Positions 12,609 to 20,494 of a stretch of DNA of 22,388 bases are shown piece by piece. Position 1 is the first letter of the stretch, and every line of letters begins with the position of its first letter. The stretch is from JAZDHV01 sp043810355. Its GTDB lineage: Archaea > Nanobdellota > Nanobdellia > Woesearchaeales > JAGVYU01. A model generated the notes under the pieces. That model was not told where the DNA came from and made no database searches. It worked only from the letters and a program-made list of their open reading frames with translations. Location: contig JBDROB010000021.1 of assembly GCA_043810355.1 (NCBI GenBank), positions 1 to 22,388 on the forward strand, read 5' to 3'. The translations under genes were made by a program, and so were the position numbers.

Positions 12609-15437
12609 TCAAACCCTGACCTTTTTGCAACTTTTTTTCTGATAGGCTCTGATTGCTTTAGGGGATTTCTTCAGAATTCTTCGGGTTGTATTGTAGACAC
12701 TAGGATATTCATCCTTGTCAACCTTATCCATTACATCCAAAAGCAGTTTGACCAAAGGAACCTGATGCTTTTCTTCAAGATGATCCAGCTCATTGAAGGA
12801 ATCAAGTATATTAATGCATGAGTATTCATTCAGAGGTGCCAGTTTTATTAAAGCCCCCTTGAGAAAAGCCCTTCCTTCAGACGTCAAAAGGGATTTTTTC
12901 TTGTTCCTCGCAAAGACATTATATAATGCTCTCTGGTTATTGGCCTGATTGATGTCAAAATCCTCAGATCTCTCAACCCTCTTGATTATGTCAAGGGCAT
13001 CATCACTGTCATTCCGTGCAACAACAGCAAGAAAAGTCTCAAATGAAACAGGGCTCTTCTTTGCCTCATCCTCATATTTGTCAAGAACCTTAAGCTTGTC
13101 TTTTACAGAACTGTTTAAGTAATAATTAAAGGATGCAACCCTGTCTGTAGCATTATCTGCAGAATCAAGCTGTCTTTTAATCAATCTATGGACTTCACTG
13201 TTATCAAGATTTGATAATAGTCCTAAGCAGATATTCTTGACCTGCCTTATCTTGATATCCTTAAGCTCTTTTTCCAGATAAGTGCCGATGGATATTTTCT
13301 TATTATATTCCTTGTATAGGTCAAGTATCTTTTTCTTGTATTTTCTTGCAACAGCTGTGAGTATCTTTTTCCTGACTTCGTAAAGTTCCTTGTATCTATA
13401 AGCATAATTCTCATCTTCAACAGATTCAGAGACTGGAAGCATCATGCCTCCTACAGAATCAGTCAGTTCTTTATCAGATAACAATGAGAAATAAAGGTCG
13501 ACAATCGATCTGCTGACATCTTTTTTAGGATCCCTGAGCAGAGACATCTTTTCCATGTCCATCAATTTGTAAAAAGCCATATACCTGTTGATTATGTCAG
13601 AATCTTTCTTCACCTGGATCATGAGCTCAGGGATGGATACTTGGTCATAAATCAATTTACCATAAAAAGATAAGTGCCTGTTCAATGATAAAAATGCTGG
13701 CCTGCCAACATTTTCAAATACTATTGTCTGTTTTATTTCAGTGATCCTTGTTGTCTTTTGCTTGATATCATTTCCGTCTTGATCAACTAATGCTGCAACA
13801 AAGGGAAACTCCCAATGCATGCCTTTCTTAAAACCACTTTGCCTTAGATAAATCTTAAACCTTTTTTCCTCGTTGTCATAGACTGTCCTGACATGGACTT
13901 TTGGATAACCAGTCTGGTTAAGCCAGACATTTGCCATCCTTTTCAATGATAGGCCAGATATTTCTTCCATTGCATCAATCCAGTCATCACTGACAGCATT
14001 CTTGTGTGCAAACTTGGAATGAAAATTATTAAGAGCTTTTACAAAATTCTCCTTGCCCATCAATGTCTCAATCATCCTGACAAATTCAGGAGATTTTACA
14101 TAGGTTACAGAAGAAATCAATTCATTAGGGTCACTAAAACCTTCAGGAATGATAGGCATTGTTGTTGCACCTGAATCCTTGCTGAACACACCTCCAGGAA
14201 GGATAATATCATGGAGCCTGTTGAGTCGGACATAATCCTCTCCCATCAGCCTAACATGATAATCCTCATCAATAAACACTGTGACAGCCTCATTCAGCCA
14301 AAGCTGGAAAGGATCTTTTCCTGTAACCTCTGAGCCGTTTATATTATGGTAAAACTCATGGATCTTCACCCTGATCATGTATTCAAAAGCAGGATCAGTC
14401 ATCTCCTTGAAAGGAATAATCCTGTTAGTCGTTATTGTGGTGTTGCCTACATTCTCCATTCCACCAAAAGAAGTGTTAGACATGCCAATCTCCCTATAGA
14501 TATCACCTGTATACTTGTATCCAAGCTTCATGTGATTGACTAATCTTTTTAATTCCCTTCTGATCACTTCAAGCTTTTTCAAGGAATTAGAATCTCTTTT
14601 AGATTTCAGCATATCCCTTTTCTTAGTCAATTCAAGAGCCTTTTCTTTCCTATCTATCTGAGAATAAGTCTCTGGACCAGTAAAAAGATTGATCCACATG
14701 ACTCCGTCATACAAGATATCTAATGCTCTCTGTGCCCTGACCTTGTCAGATCCAGGAGGAAGCAATAGCTTGAGCATGAACTTGTCCCCATCAGGATACT
14801 CAAATTCTTTCTTGTACTCATCATAGCATCCTACTCCAAGGAAGAAAAGATAAGGTGCCATAGGAGTCTTTGTGTTGTCATAGATAATCTGCGCCCTACC
14901 ATTTGACAATAATTTCCTTGGCTGGACTATATCGCCATTGGTCAATATATGTGTGTATCTGTTGTCAGCAGTGATCTTTGTCCGATAAGTGCATTTTGCA
15001 ATCATATCATCAATGCAAGGGACAATCCTCTGAAATCCCCACATCTCGCATTGGGTGATCATCTGAGGAGGGCATCCTTTTGGAGTGACATCGTAATATA
15101 ATCCTTCAAGTATATATTTGGAAGGTCGACAGATAGAGACTGTCTTGATAGTAAACTCCTTGTATTTGGGTACCTGCTTCTTGAATTTTATTATTATCTT
15201 GTTTAGCTTTTTTTTGTAATTATAGGTTATTGCACAGAGATCACATGAAATTTCTTGAATTTCAAGGTTTTTTGCATCTAATTCCAAGGATCTTAAAGAT
15301 TTATCCTTGTTCTTTAACTTAAATCTTGAGATTACATGAGTATGTTTTTCATAAACATCAAACTCAAGATCCATATGGATAGGAATGACATCAATATCCC
15401 TGAAATCCTTTGGCATGTATTTGTAGAGTCTTGGCAT
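12609..15437 (-). CDS. pepN: Peptidase family M1 aminopeptidase (PepN type)
   Basis: This 942-residue zinc enzyme removes N-terminal amino acids from peptides. The substrate motif GGMEN (325-329) precedes HEFYH (360-364) and the third zinc ligand E383 (LNEAVTVF), the exact HExxH-x18-E spacing of M1. Y446 in TYVKSPE takes the place of the catalytic tyrosine. An N-terminal beta domain (about 1-210) and a C-terminal helical repeat domain (about 600-942) complete the family plan. A charged helical insertion (about 258-305, QIDRKEKALELTKK onward) sits before GGMEN and is not in E. coli PepN. There is no signal peptide, so it is cytoplasmic. A TATA box 27 bp upstream gives a leaderless start. Confidence 0.92.
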   Translation of the reverse strand: MPRLYKYMPKDFRDIDVIPIHMDLEFDVYEKHTHVISRFKLKNKDKSLRSLELDAKNLEIQEISCDLCAITYNYKKKLNKIIIKFKKQVPKYKEFTIKTVSICRPSKYILEGLYYDVTPKGCPPQMITQCEMWGFQRIVPCIDDMIAKCTYRTKITADNRYTHILTNGDIVQPRKLLSNGRAQIIYDNTKTPMAPYLFFLGVGCYDEYKKEFEYPDGDKFMLKLLLPPGSDKVRAQRALDILYDGVMWINLFTGPETYSQIDRKEKALELTKKRDMLKSKRDSNSLKKLEVIRRELKRLVNHMKLGYKYTGDIYREIGMSNTSFGGMENVGNTTITTNRIIPFKEMTDPAFEYMIRVKIHEFYHNINGSEVTGKDPFQLWLNEAVTVFIDEDYHVRLMGEDYVRLNRLHDIILPGGVFSKDSGATTMPIIPEGFSDPNELISSVTYVKSPEFVRMIETLMGKENFVKALNNFHSKFAHKNAVSDDWIDAMEEISGLSLKRMANVWLNQTGYPKVHVRTVYDNEEKRFKIYLRQSGFKKGMHWEFPFVAALVDQDGNDIKQKTTRITEIKQTIVFENVGRPAFLSLNRHLSFYGKLIYDQVSIPELMIQVKKDSDIINRYMAFYKLMDMEKMSLLRDPKKDVSRSIVDLYFSLLSDKELTDSVGGMMLPVSESVEDENYAYRYKELYEVRKKILTAVARKYKKKILDLYKEYNKKISIGTYLEKELKDIKIRQVKNICLGLLSNLDNSEVHRLIKRQLDSADNATDRVASFNYYLNSSVKDKLKVLDKYEDEAKKSPVSFETFLAVVARNDSDDALDIIKRVERSEDFDINQANNQRALYNVFARNKKKSLLTSEGRAFLKGALIKLAPLNEYSCINILDSFNELDHLEEKHQVPLVKLLLDVMDKVDKDEYPSVYNTTRRILKKSPKAIRAYQKKSCKKVRV

Positions 15438-15460
15438 TGAATAAATGGAAAACTAATGAC

Positions 15461-15468
15461 ATATAAAG
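15461..15468 (-). promoter_or_regulatory. TATA box for pepN
   Basis: Read in reverse, CTTTATAT is centred 27 bp before ATG 15437. It shares a 103-bp divergent region with the gene at 15541. Confidence 0.55.
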
Positions 15469-15510
15469 CTTTTGGTAATAGTCAATTGTATATTCTGGAA
15501 TTTCGATATA

Positions 15511-15519
15511 TTTTAAAAT
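15511..15519 (+). promoter_or_regulatory. TATA box for the 15541 gene
   Basis: TTTTAAAAT is centred 26 bp before ATG 15541, predicting a leaderless message. Confidence 0.6.
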
Positions 15520-15540
15520 AGGGTTATCGTTGGCTGAATT

Positions 15541-16035
15541 ATGAAAGATATAAATCCCTACAGGCACTCTCCACTTGGAAGATCACATCAATTGCGAAAA
15601 ATAACAGATCCTGCTAATGAAATAATTTTAGATAGAACAAAGGAAAAACCCAAAGTTTTCAGGATCATTGATGGGACAACCTATAATTGGCTGAGATACC
15701 AATATGTCCCTATAAGGAATGGTGAGTTAAGAATACAAGATTTTTCATTAGAAGGATACAAGAGGATAGGATTTATAGAATATGGTTCTGCTCTTGTCTT
15801 AGGCAAAAAGATTGTGACACCGCCTCACTATTCCAGACCTGAATTCTTTTTTATGGGTGATGCTGATCATTTTGTATATGCAAGGATGGCTCATTTTGAC
15901 AAAAAAACTGGGAATGCAAATATGGAAATGGGTGATATAGAATTATTTGTAGGTAGGAGAGGTAAAGCCTTGAATGTCTATTTCAAATCAGATGATCTTG
16001 AAGAAAAGGTAAGAGGAGTCCGTGATCCTGATTAA
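15541..16035 (+). CDS. Conserved-looking protein of unknown function
   Basis: I do not recognise this 164-residue soluble protein. It has a basic start (NPYRHSPLGRSHQLRK), then a mixed domain with several strands: KVFRIIDGT, NWLRYQYVPIRNGELRI, EYGSALVLGKKIVTPP, EFFFMGDADHFVYARM and IELFVGRRGKALNVYF. The strand-rich pattern suggests a compact beta or alpha/beta fold. No catalytic motif stands out. The histidines and acids in PPHYSRP and MGDADHF might bind a metal (guess). It is transcribed alone, divergent from pepN and 18 bp from a converging membrane-protein gene. Confidence 0.65.
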   Translation: MKDINPYRHSPLGRSHQLRKITDPANEIILDRTKEKPKVFRIIDGTTYNWLRYQYVPIRNGELRIQDFSLEGYKRIGFIEYGSALVLGKKIVTPPHYSRPEFFFMGDADHFVYARMAHFDKKTGNANMEMGDIELFVGRRGKALNVYFKSDDLEEKVRGVRDPD

Positions 16036-16053
16036 CATGATCTGATGCAGAAA

Positions 16054-16737
16054 TCAATACAGTTTATAATCCTTGATCTTCTCAATATTAATATAAATTG
16101 TTTCTCTTAGGAATATGTTATAGGCAATCATTGCAGCCATTCCGCCCACAATTCCAGCTGCAAATCCGACTAAAGCAAATGATAGTGCATCAAACCCTAA
16201 TACAATATATTCTGGCAAAGTTGCCATCAGAGGGAGGGCAATCATCTCATAGATTCCTGCTGTAATCACTATTCCCCAGATCCCAATCTTTTTTATTTTT
16301 AATGTAGGGATTGATATCTTCAGATTGATGTGATTGTAGATTAAAAGTGTGATTAGAATTGAAAGAGGGGTTGTGACTAATCCTACTATTGCATTTCCAA
16401 AGATTATATTCCAAATTTTGATTTCTGCTGTGAATGACTCGATAAAGAAAAGAATTGCCAGCAAGACAGCATTGAAGATTGAGGGAGGCAGGATTGATAT
16501 TTTTCTGATCCTCTCCCTTCCTAAAGTCAAATGAAATCTTTCAAGAATAAGGTTGAGGATGACTATAACAATCAATGCAGAGAAAAAACCCACAATAATG
16601 CCCCCTAATCCATTTTTTATTGGCTGGTTTATGGTTGTGTCTACATCAACTAGCTTTATGAAGAAAAGCGCTGAAAATTCGAATACAGCAATAATAAAAA
16701 CATGCAAAAACCTGATTTTCCTCAATTTTATGTTCAT
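16054..16737 (-). CDS. Six-helix integral membrane protein of unknown function
   Basis: This 227-residue protein has hydrophobic segments at about 9-28, 44-66, 84-102, 110-134, 150-172 and 183-210, with a glycine-rich last helix (GFAAGIVGGMAAM). Basic loops (RKIRFLH, GRERIRKI, LKIKKIG) suggest their sides face the cytoplasm. No transporter signature is visible. Small-residue motifs in the second and sixth helices could pack a dimer or channel (inference). A TATA-like block 26 bp upstream supports the ATG at 16737. It is probably a single-gene unit, divergent from taw1. Confidence 0.65.
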   Translation of the reverse strand: MNIKLRKIRFLHVFIIAVFEFSALFFIKLVDVDTTINQPIKNGLGGIIVGFFSALIVIVILNLILERFHLTLGRERIRKISILPPSIFNAVLLAILFFIESFTAEIKIWNIIFGNAIVGLVTTPLSILITLLIYNHINLKISIPTLKIKKIGIWGIVITAGIYEMIALPLMATLPEYIVLGFDALSFALVGFAAGIVGGMAAMIAYNIFLRETIYINIEKIKDYKLY

Positions 16738-16754
16738 TTTTATAAAATATGCGT

Positions 16755-16768
16755 ATAATATAATAAAT
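16755..16768 (-). promoter_or_regulatory. Promoter for the six-helix membrane protein
   Basis: An AT-only block, in reverse ATTTATTATATTAT, is centred about 25 bp before ATG 16737. It is less distinct than other boxes because the whole region is AT-rich. Confidence 0.4.
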
Positions 16769-16831
16769 TTTGCTATAATATCGCAGTTTTATTTATCAAA
16801 TGGAATTTTATATATCAATAATTCCGTAACC

Positions 16832-16839
16832 TTTTTAAT
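16832..16839 (+). promoter_or_regulatory. TATA box for taw1
   Basis: TTTTTAAT is centred about 26 bp before ATG 16862. It lies after all upstream in-frame start codons, which excludes the longer readings of taw1. Confidence 0.55.
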
Positions 16840-16861
16840 CCAAATTCTAATCCTTTATCAT

Positions 16862-17959
16862 ATGCTACCAGAATCAGCAAGACAAGAGCTTGAAAAGCAG
16901 CAGTACAGGATAATAGGAAGCCACAGCGCCATCAAGATATGCGGATGGACTAAAAAGATGATAAGGGGAGAGGGTGCCTGCTATAAGCACTCATTTTATG
17001 GGATCAATTCAAGCCAGTGTATGCAGATGACAACAAGCTTGAGCTGCGCTAATAGGTGTGTGTTTTGTTGGAGAGGATTTAAAGAGCCTGTGTCTAAAGA
17101 ATGGAAAGAAGATATTGATGACCCTGAATCAATTATTGAGGGAGGCCTTTTTGCCCAAAAAAAGTTGCTTGAAGGTTACAAAGGATGGAAAAACACAATA
17201 ATGAAAATATTCGGCGATTCACATGAAGTGAAGCATGCTGCACTGTCCCTTACAGGAGAACCAATCATCTATCCTAAAATCAATGAATTGATTTCTTTGC
17301 TGCACAAAAAGAAGATTTCCACATTTTTAGTAACAAACGGACAATATCCTGACCAATTGAAGGATTTAAGACCAGTTACACAACTCTATGTCAGTGTTGA
17401 TGCTCCGACAAAAGAGTTGATGAAGAAAATTGACAAGCCATTGTTTTCAGACTATTGGAAAAGATTAGAAAAGAGTCTTGGATATTTGGCTGATAAAAAA
17501 TCAAGGACATGCATCAGGCTGACAATGATAAAAGGAATGAATATGGACAATATTCCTGAGTATGTGAAATTGATCAAGAAAGGTGATCCTGATTTTGTCG
17601 AGGCAAAGGGCTATATGTTTGTAGGGTCATCAAGGCAGAGGCTTGAGAAAGAGAATATGCCTTTTCACGAGGATGTTGTTGATTTTTCTAGAAAAATGGA
17701 AAAAGAGCTTGAGGACTATGAGATTGTAGGTGAGCATATATTGTCAAGAGCAGTGTTATTGGCAAAGAAAAAATATAAGAAAAAAGGTATTTGGTTTACT
17801 TGGATAGATTTTGAGAAATTCTTTGAGTTGGATGGTTATGGAGAAAATGTTAGTTCTGGGAAGGGATTTGATATAAGAGATTATCTAAGACAGACTCCTA
17901 AAAAATATGTTGGAATAAGCGGCAAAGGCACAAGAGAAAGGATTGGGATGTATTCTTGA
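16862..17959 (+). CDS. taw1: 4-demethylwyosine synthase (TYW1/Taw1)
   Basis: This 365-residue radical SAM enzyme condenses pyruvate carbons with N1-methylguanosine-37 of tRNA-Phe to form the tricyclic 4-demethylwyosine. C62-x3-C66-x2-C69 (CANRCVFCW) binds the SAM cluster. C27, C40 and C53 bind the second cluster that marks this family, and in M. jannaschii TYW1 the equivalents sit at nearly identical positions (from memory). HSFYGI (43-48) and SLTGEPIIYPKI are further signatures. There is no flavodoxin domain, as in all archaeal forms. ATG 16862 follows a TATA box and gives the normal length. The open frame extends far upstream, but across the promoter and the neighbouring gene. The enzyme implies that m1G37 is made elsewhere in the genome. 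Confidence 0.95.
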   Translation: MLPESARQELEKQQYRIIGSHSAIKICGWTKKMIRGEGACYKHSFYGINSSQCMQMTTSLSCANRCVFCWRGFKEPVSKEWKEDIDDPESIIEGGLFAQKKLLEGYKGWKNTIMKIFGDSHEVKHAALSLTGEPIIYPKINELISLLHKKKISTFLVTNGQYPDQLKDLRPVTQLYVSVDAPTKELMKKIDKPLFSDYWKRLEKSLGYLADKKSRTCIRLTMIKGMNMDNIPEYVKLIKKGDPDFVEAKGYMFVGSSRQRLEKENMPFHEDVVDFSRKMEKELEDYEIVGEHILSRAVLLAKKKYKKKGIWFTWIDFEKFFELDGYGENVSSGKGFDIRDYLRQTPKKYVGISGKGTRERIGMYS

Positions 17960-18041
17960 ATAATTCTTATCTATTTAAATATGAGATAATGATAATATAT
18001 TTTCTACCTATTACTATATAATCATTTCAGTAAAGAAAATC

Positions 18042-18049
18042 TTTTTAAA
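18042..18049 (+). promoter_or_regulatory. TATA box for the 18071 gene
   Basis: TTTTTAAA is centred 25 bp before ATG 18071, preceded by AGAAAATC. It predicts a leaderless message. Confidence 0.6.
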
Positions 18050-18070
18050 CAGGCAATTAATCACAATAGT

Positions 18071-18742
18071 ATGAGTAATATTGCAGATACCTTGAGACTA
18101 ACAAGAAGAAGAAATGAAATTGGACTTGATTCTGTCTGTCTTGAAGAAATTGGAGAATTTGATACTTCTTCTCAATCAAGGAAAAAACTAAGGTTAAGGA
18201 TAGTCCAAGAATTAGTGGAGAGATGGCTATGTTATTCTGAAGGAGTCCAGATAGAAAGTGTTCCTGAAGGTAGGATTGAAAGACAACATCCAAATGATGA
18301 AAGAATAATAGAGACTTACACTTGCATAAAAAGAAATAATGTTTTCTATGTCACAAATTCTGCAGATTCTAGTCTTAGATCTTTAAGATTTAATTATTTT
18401 CTCACAACAGCAACACTTCCTTATGTTGTAAGGATTGAAGAAAGAAAACTAAATGGAGTCAGAGATGAGATTCTGCATCTAAAAAAAGTAGGAAGGATAA
18501 TATCTGGGCAAGATGAATGCGGTGTCCTGATTTTTGTACCTTTTTATTCTGCAAGAAAGGTTGCGGATATTGGATTAGAGAAAAGACCTAATGTCCATTG
18601 CATTGATATTGGATTCAGTCAGGCAGATCTTGATCAAACTGTTAGCAAATATTTTGAGATAAATGGTAAGGGATATCATCATGAAAGCCGTGGTCATGCT
18701 TGGCAAAGAAGAAAAGCTATAGGAAATTGGGTGAAAAAGTAA
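18071..18742 (+). CDS. Protein of unknown function
   Basis: I do not recognise this 223-residue soluble protein. A basic N-terminal helix (DTLRLTRRRNEIG) leads to a helical segment (RKKLRLRIVQELVERWLCY). A strand-rich middle follows (RIIETYTCIKRNNVFYVTN, YVVRIEERKL, GVLIFVPFYS), then a C-terminus with conserved-looking polar residues (GKGYHHESRGHAWQRRK). The histidines and arginines there could bind nucleic acid or phosphate (guess). No signal peptide or membrane segment is seen. The stop codon lies 2 bp from the stop of the converging Nudix gene. Confidence 0.65.
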   Translation: MSNIADTLRLTRRRNEIGLDSVCLEEIGEFDTSSQSRKKLRLRIVQELVERWLCYSEGVQIESVPEGRIERQHPNDERIIETYTCIKRNNVFYVTNSADSSLRSLRFNYFLTTATLPYVVRIEERKLNGVRDEILHLKKVGRIISGQDECGVLIFVPFYSARKVADIGLEKRPNVHCIDIGFSQADLDQTVSKYFEINGKGYHHESRGHAWQRRKAIGNWVKK

Positions 18743-18744
18743 GT

Positions 18745-19149
18745 TTATCGGAAATTAGATTCATAATGCTCAATTATTCTCTTAAATGCAGGGTGAACCT
18801 TTGATTTGGCAGTGCCTAAATCAGACCATTCAAAATCAGTGTGCTCTTTGCTCAATTTAACTGAATTGGTCAGAGGATTGCATAAGAAGATGACCATGGT
18901 TATGATCTGGCCATCATCCCTTGTGAAATGATCAACCTGGATAGGATGCTTTATGTCAATCTCTAATCCAGTCTCTTCCTTTGTCTCTCTCTTCAGGCCT
19001 TCAAAAGGATTCTCTCCAGGATCAAGGCGGCCACCAGGAATCTCCCAGACACTAGGAGCATGGATATCATTTGACACTCTTTTGATCAGCAAGATCTCAT
19101 CCTTATCATTCAGGATGAATGCTTTTACAGCTAAACTAGGGTTTACCAT
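18745..19149 (-). CDS. Nudix hydrolase
   Basis: This 134-residue enzyme hydrolyses a nucleoside diphosphate linked to another group. The Nudix box is complete: G40-x5-E46-x7-R54-E55-x2-E58-E59-x-G61 (GRLDPGENPF, then RETKEETGL). The surrounding sheet is visible in AVKAFILNDKDEILLIKR and DGQIITMVIFLC. The length is that of minimal family members such as MutT- or NudG-like proteins. The substrate cannot be named; 8-oxo-dGTP, other NTPs and ADP-ribose are common choices. WEIPGG before the box is typical. The start at 19149 has a TATA box 27 bp upstream. Confidence 0.92.
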   Translation of the reverse strand: MVNPSLAVKAFILNDKDEILLIKRVSNDIHAPSVWEIPGGRLDPGENPFEGLKRETKEETGLEIDIKHPIQVDHFTRDDGQIITMVIFLCNPLTNSVKLSKEHTDFEWSDLGTAKSKVHPAFKRIIEHYESNFR

Positions 19150-19170
19150 TTTCCTAAAAGTAATATTTGA

Positions 19171-19180
19171 TTATTTATAA
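19171..19180 (-). promoter_or_regulatory. TATA box for the Nudix gene
   Basis: Read in reverse, TTATAAATAA is centred 27 bp before ATG 19149, giving a predicted leaderless message. Confidence 0.6.
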
Positions 19181-19283
19181 GATTTATGGAATAAGATAAG
19201 TTGATATCTCATATGGATATATTTATTGAATAAGATGTATTAAGAATGATAAACATAGCAAGATTAAGAATAAAAGGAAAAAT

Positions 19284-19302
19284 ACCGAAATAATTATAAA
19301 TA
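19284..19302 (+). promoter_or_regulatory. BRE plus TATA box for the Yip1-like gene
   Basis: ACCGAAA (19284-19290) resembles a TFB recognition element and TTATAAATA (19294-19302) a TATA box, centred 25 bp before ATG 19323. This is one of the best archaeal promoters in the window. Confidence 0.6.
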
Positions 19303-19322
19303 AAGAAAATATATTTTAGAAT

Positions 19323-19925
19323 ATGATATATTGGGATATAATAAAAGGAGTGTTGTATCATCCAAAAGAGACTTTTAAAAGACTCAAGAAGAAAAAATAC
19401 AATATTATCAAGTTTTGGGTCTTTTTCTTAATCACAATTTATATAATAATATTTATTGGTATCTCCCATCTTTATAGGTTATTTAGTACTTTTAATTATG
19501 CCACTTCAATAATTAATGAGTACACTCTTTCAAATTTATTACAAATGCTATTGTTCATATTTATTATTTTTATAGCTGTAATAATTGTTGTACAAATATT
19601 TAAGATAAAGACAAAATCTGTAAATTCATTTTTACCTTTATCATATGCATTAATCGTTTTTTTATTATATGAATCTATAAAGGCTATGTATTCTCTGATA
19701 AATATATTAATTTTGAATTACGGATTCAGCGATACTATAACATATTATACAATGAATTTCTTGCAGATCCTGAAGATGGCTCATTTCTTTGTTTTAGGTG
19801 TTATTGGATTAAATGTTTATCAAAAAATAGGTATAAAGAGATCAGTCTTGGCACTGGCAATAGGATATCTGTCATTTTTCGCTGTTGTGACTATCATCTA
19901 TTTTCTAGAGAAAGGCTTTTTATGA
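19323..19925 (+). CDS. Yip1-domain-like integral membrane protein
   Basis: This 200-residue protein has five hydrophobic segments at about 31-50, 70-92, 105-132, 150-165 and 172-195. The cytoplasmic head reads DIIKGVLYHPKETFKRLKKKK. A head of the type I-x-x-V-L-x-x-P-x-x-x-F followed by five helices is the pattern of prokaryotic Yip1-like proteins, whose role is unclear. FLPLSYALIVFLLY in the third segment fits as well. It is a single-gene unit with a clear promoter. I see no motif that suggests transport chemistry. Confidence 0.7.
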   Translation: MIYWDIIKGVLYHPKETFKRLKKKKYNIIKFWVFFLITIYIIIFIGISHLYRLFSTFNYATSIINEYTLSNLLQMLLFIFIIFIAVIIVVQIFKIKTKSVNSFLPLSYALIVFLLYESIKAMYSLINILILNYGFSDTITYYTMNFLQILKMAHFFVLGVIGLNVYQKIGIKRSVLALAIGYLSFFAVVTIIYFLEKGFL

Positions 19926-20010
19926 AATAGAATGAATTAGATTCATATATTGAATAGTTTTATAAAATAAATATCATTTTAATTCTTTATACAAGACAAA
20001 TGGTGATAGA

Positions 20011-20487
20011 ATGGCAAACAAAGAATTAATGCAAGAATTTGAAAAAGAGTTTGAGAAAATAAAGAAAGAATTAGGATTTAAATCTAATCTAGATGAGCTT
20101 GACAGAATATTTTTCATAAAAGACCATATTCTAAAAGAAGGCTATGTAAGCAATAGGCTATCCAGAGTTGTATGCAGAAGGATTGTTGACTTGTTCATGA
20201 GCTGGGGCGGCTATATCCATAGTATTATTATGCCAAATCCAAGCTCAATGATAAACATGACTGAGAATAGTGTATTTGATGATAAAGAAAAAGAGGATCT
20301 GATAAAACTTATGAACAAGACACTGGCTTATAGCAGCAGGAACACACTTATAGGCTTAAACAAGAAAAAGGATGAGGAAGCAAAATTCATTGATGATTCT
20401 CTGAAGTTCTGGAATAAGGTACTTGAACCTGAATTGACAAAAATAATTGAGAAAGTCAATAAAAGCTGGGAAGAGAAAGGAAAGTAA
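20011..20487 (+). CDS. All-helical protein of unknown function
   Basis: I do not recognise this 158-residue soluble protein. It is helical throughout, with charged heptad-like stretches at both ends (LMQEFEKEFEKIKKELG; FWNKVLEPELTKIIEKVNKSW). The middle (LSRVVCRRIVDLFMSWGGYIHSIIMPNPSSM) is amphipathic with a conserved-looking WGGYIH. TGGTGATAG at 19999-20007 is a good Shine-Dalgarno site for ATG 20011. The stop is 7 bp from the stop of the converging synthase gene. It could be a lineage-specific DPANN family. Confidence 0.65.
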   Translation: MANKELMQEFEKEFEKIKKELGFKSNLDELDRIFFIKDHILKEGYVSNRLSRVVCRRIVDLFMSWGGYIHSIIMPNPSSMINMTENSVFDDKEKEDLIKLMNKTLAYSSRNTLIGLNKKKDEEAKFIDDSLKFWNKVLEPELTKIIEKVNKSWEEKGK

Positions 20488-20494
20488 AAAAAAG

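Noticed and set aside
16553..16861. Long N-terminal extension of the taw1 frame
   Set aside because: It is antisense to the membrane-protein gene and lies before the taw1 TATA box. The family length fits ATG 16862.
19246..19293. Fifteen-codon frame with a TATA-like word about 25 bp upstream
   Set aside because: Too short and basic, no neighbour link. AT-rich DNA gives such matches by chance, and it ends exactly at the next gene's promoter.
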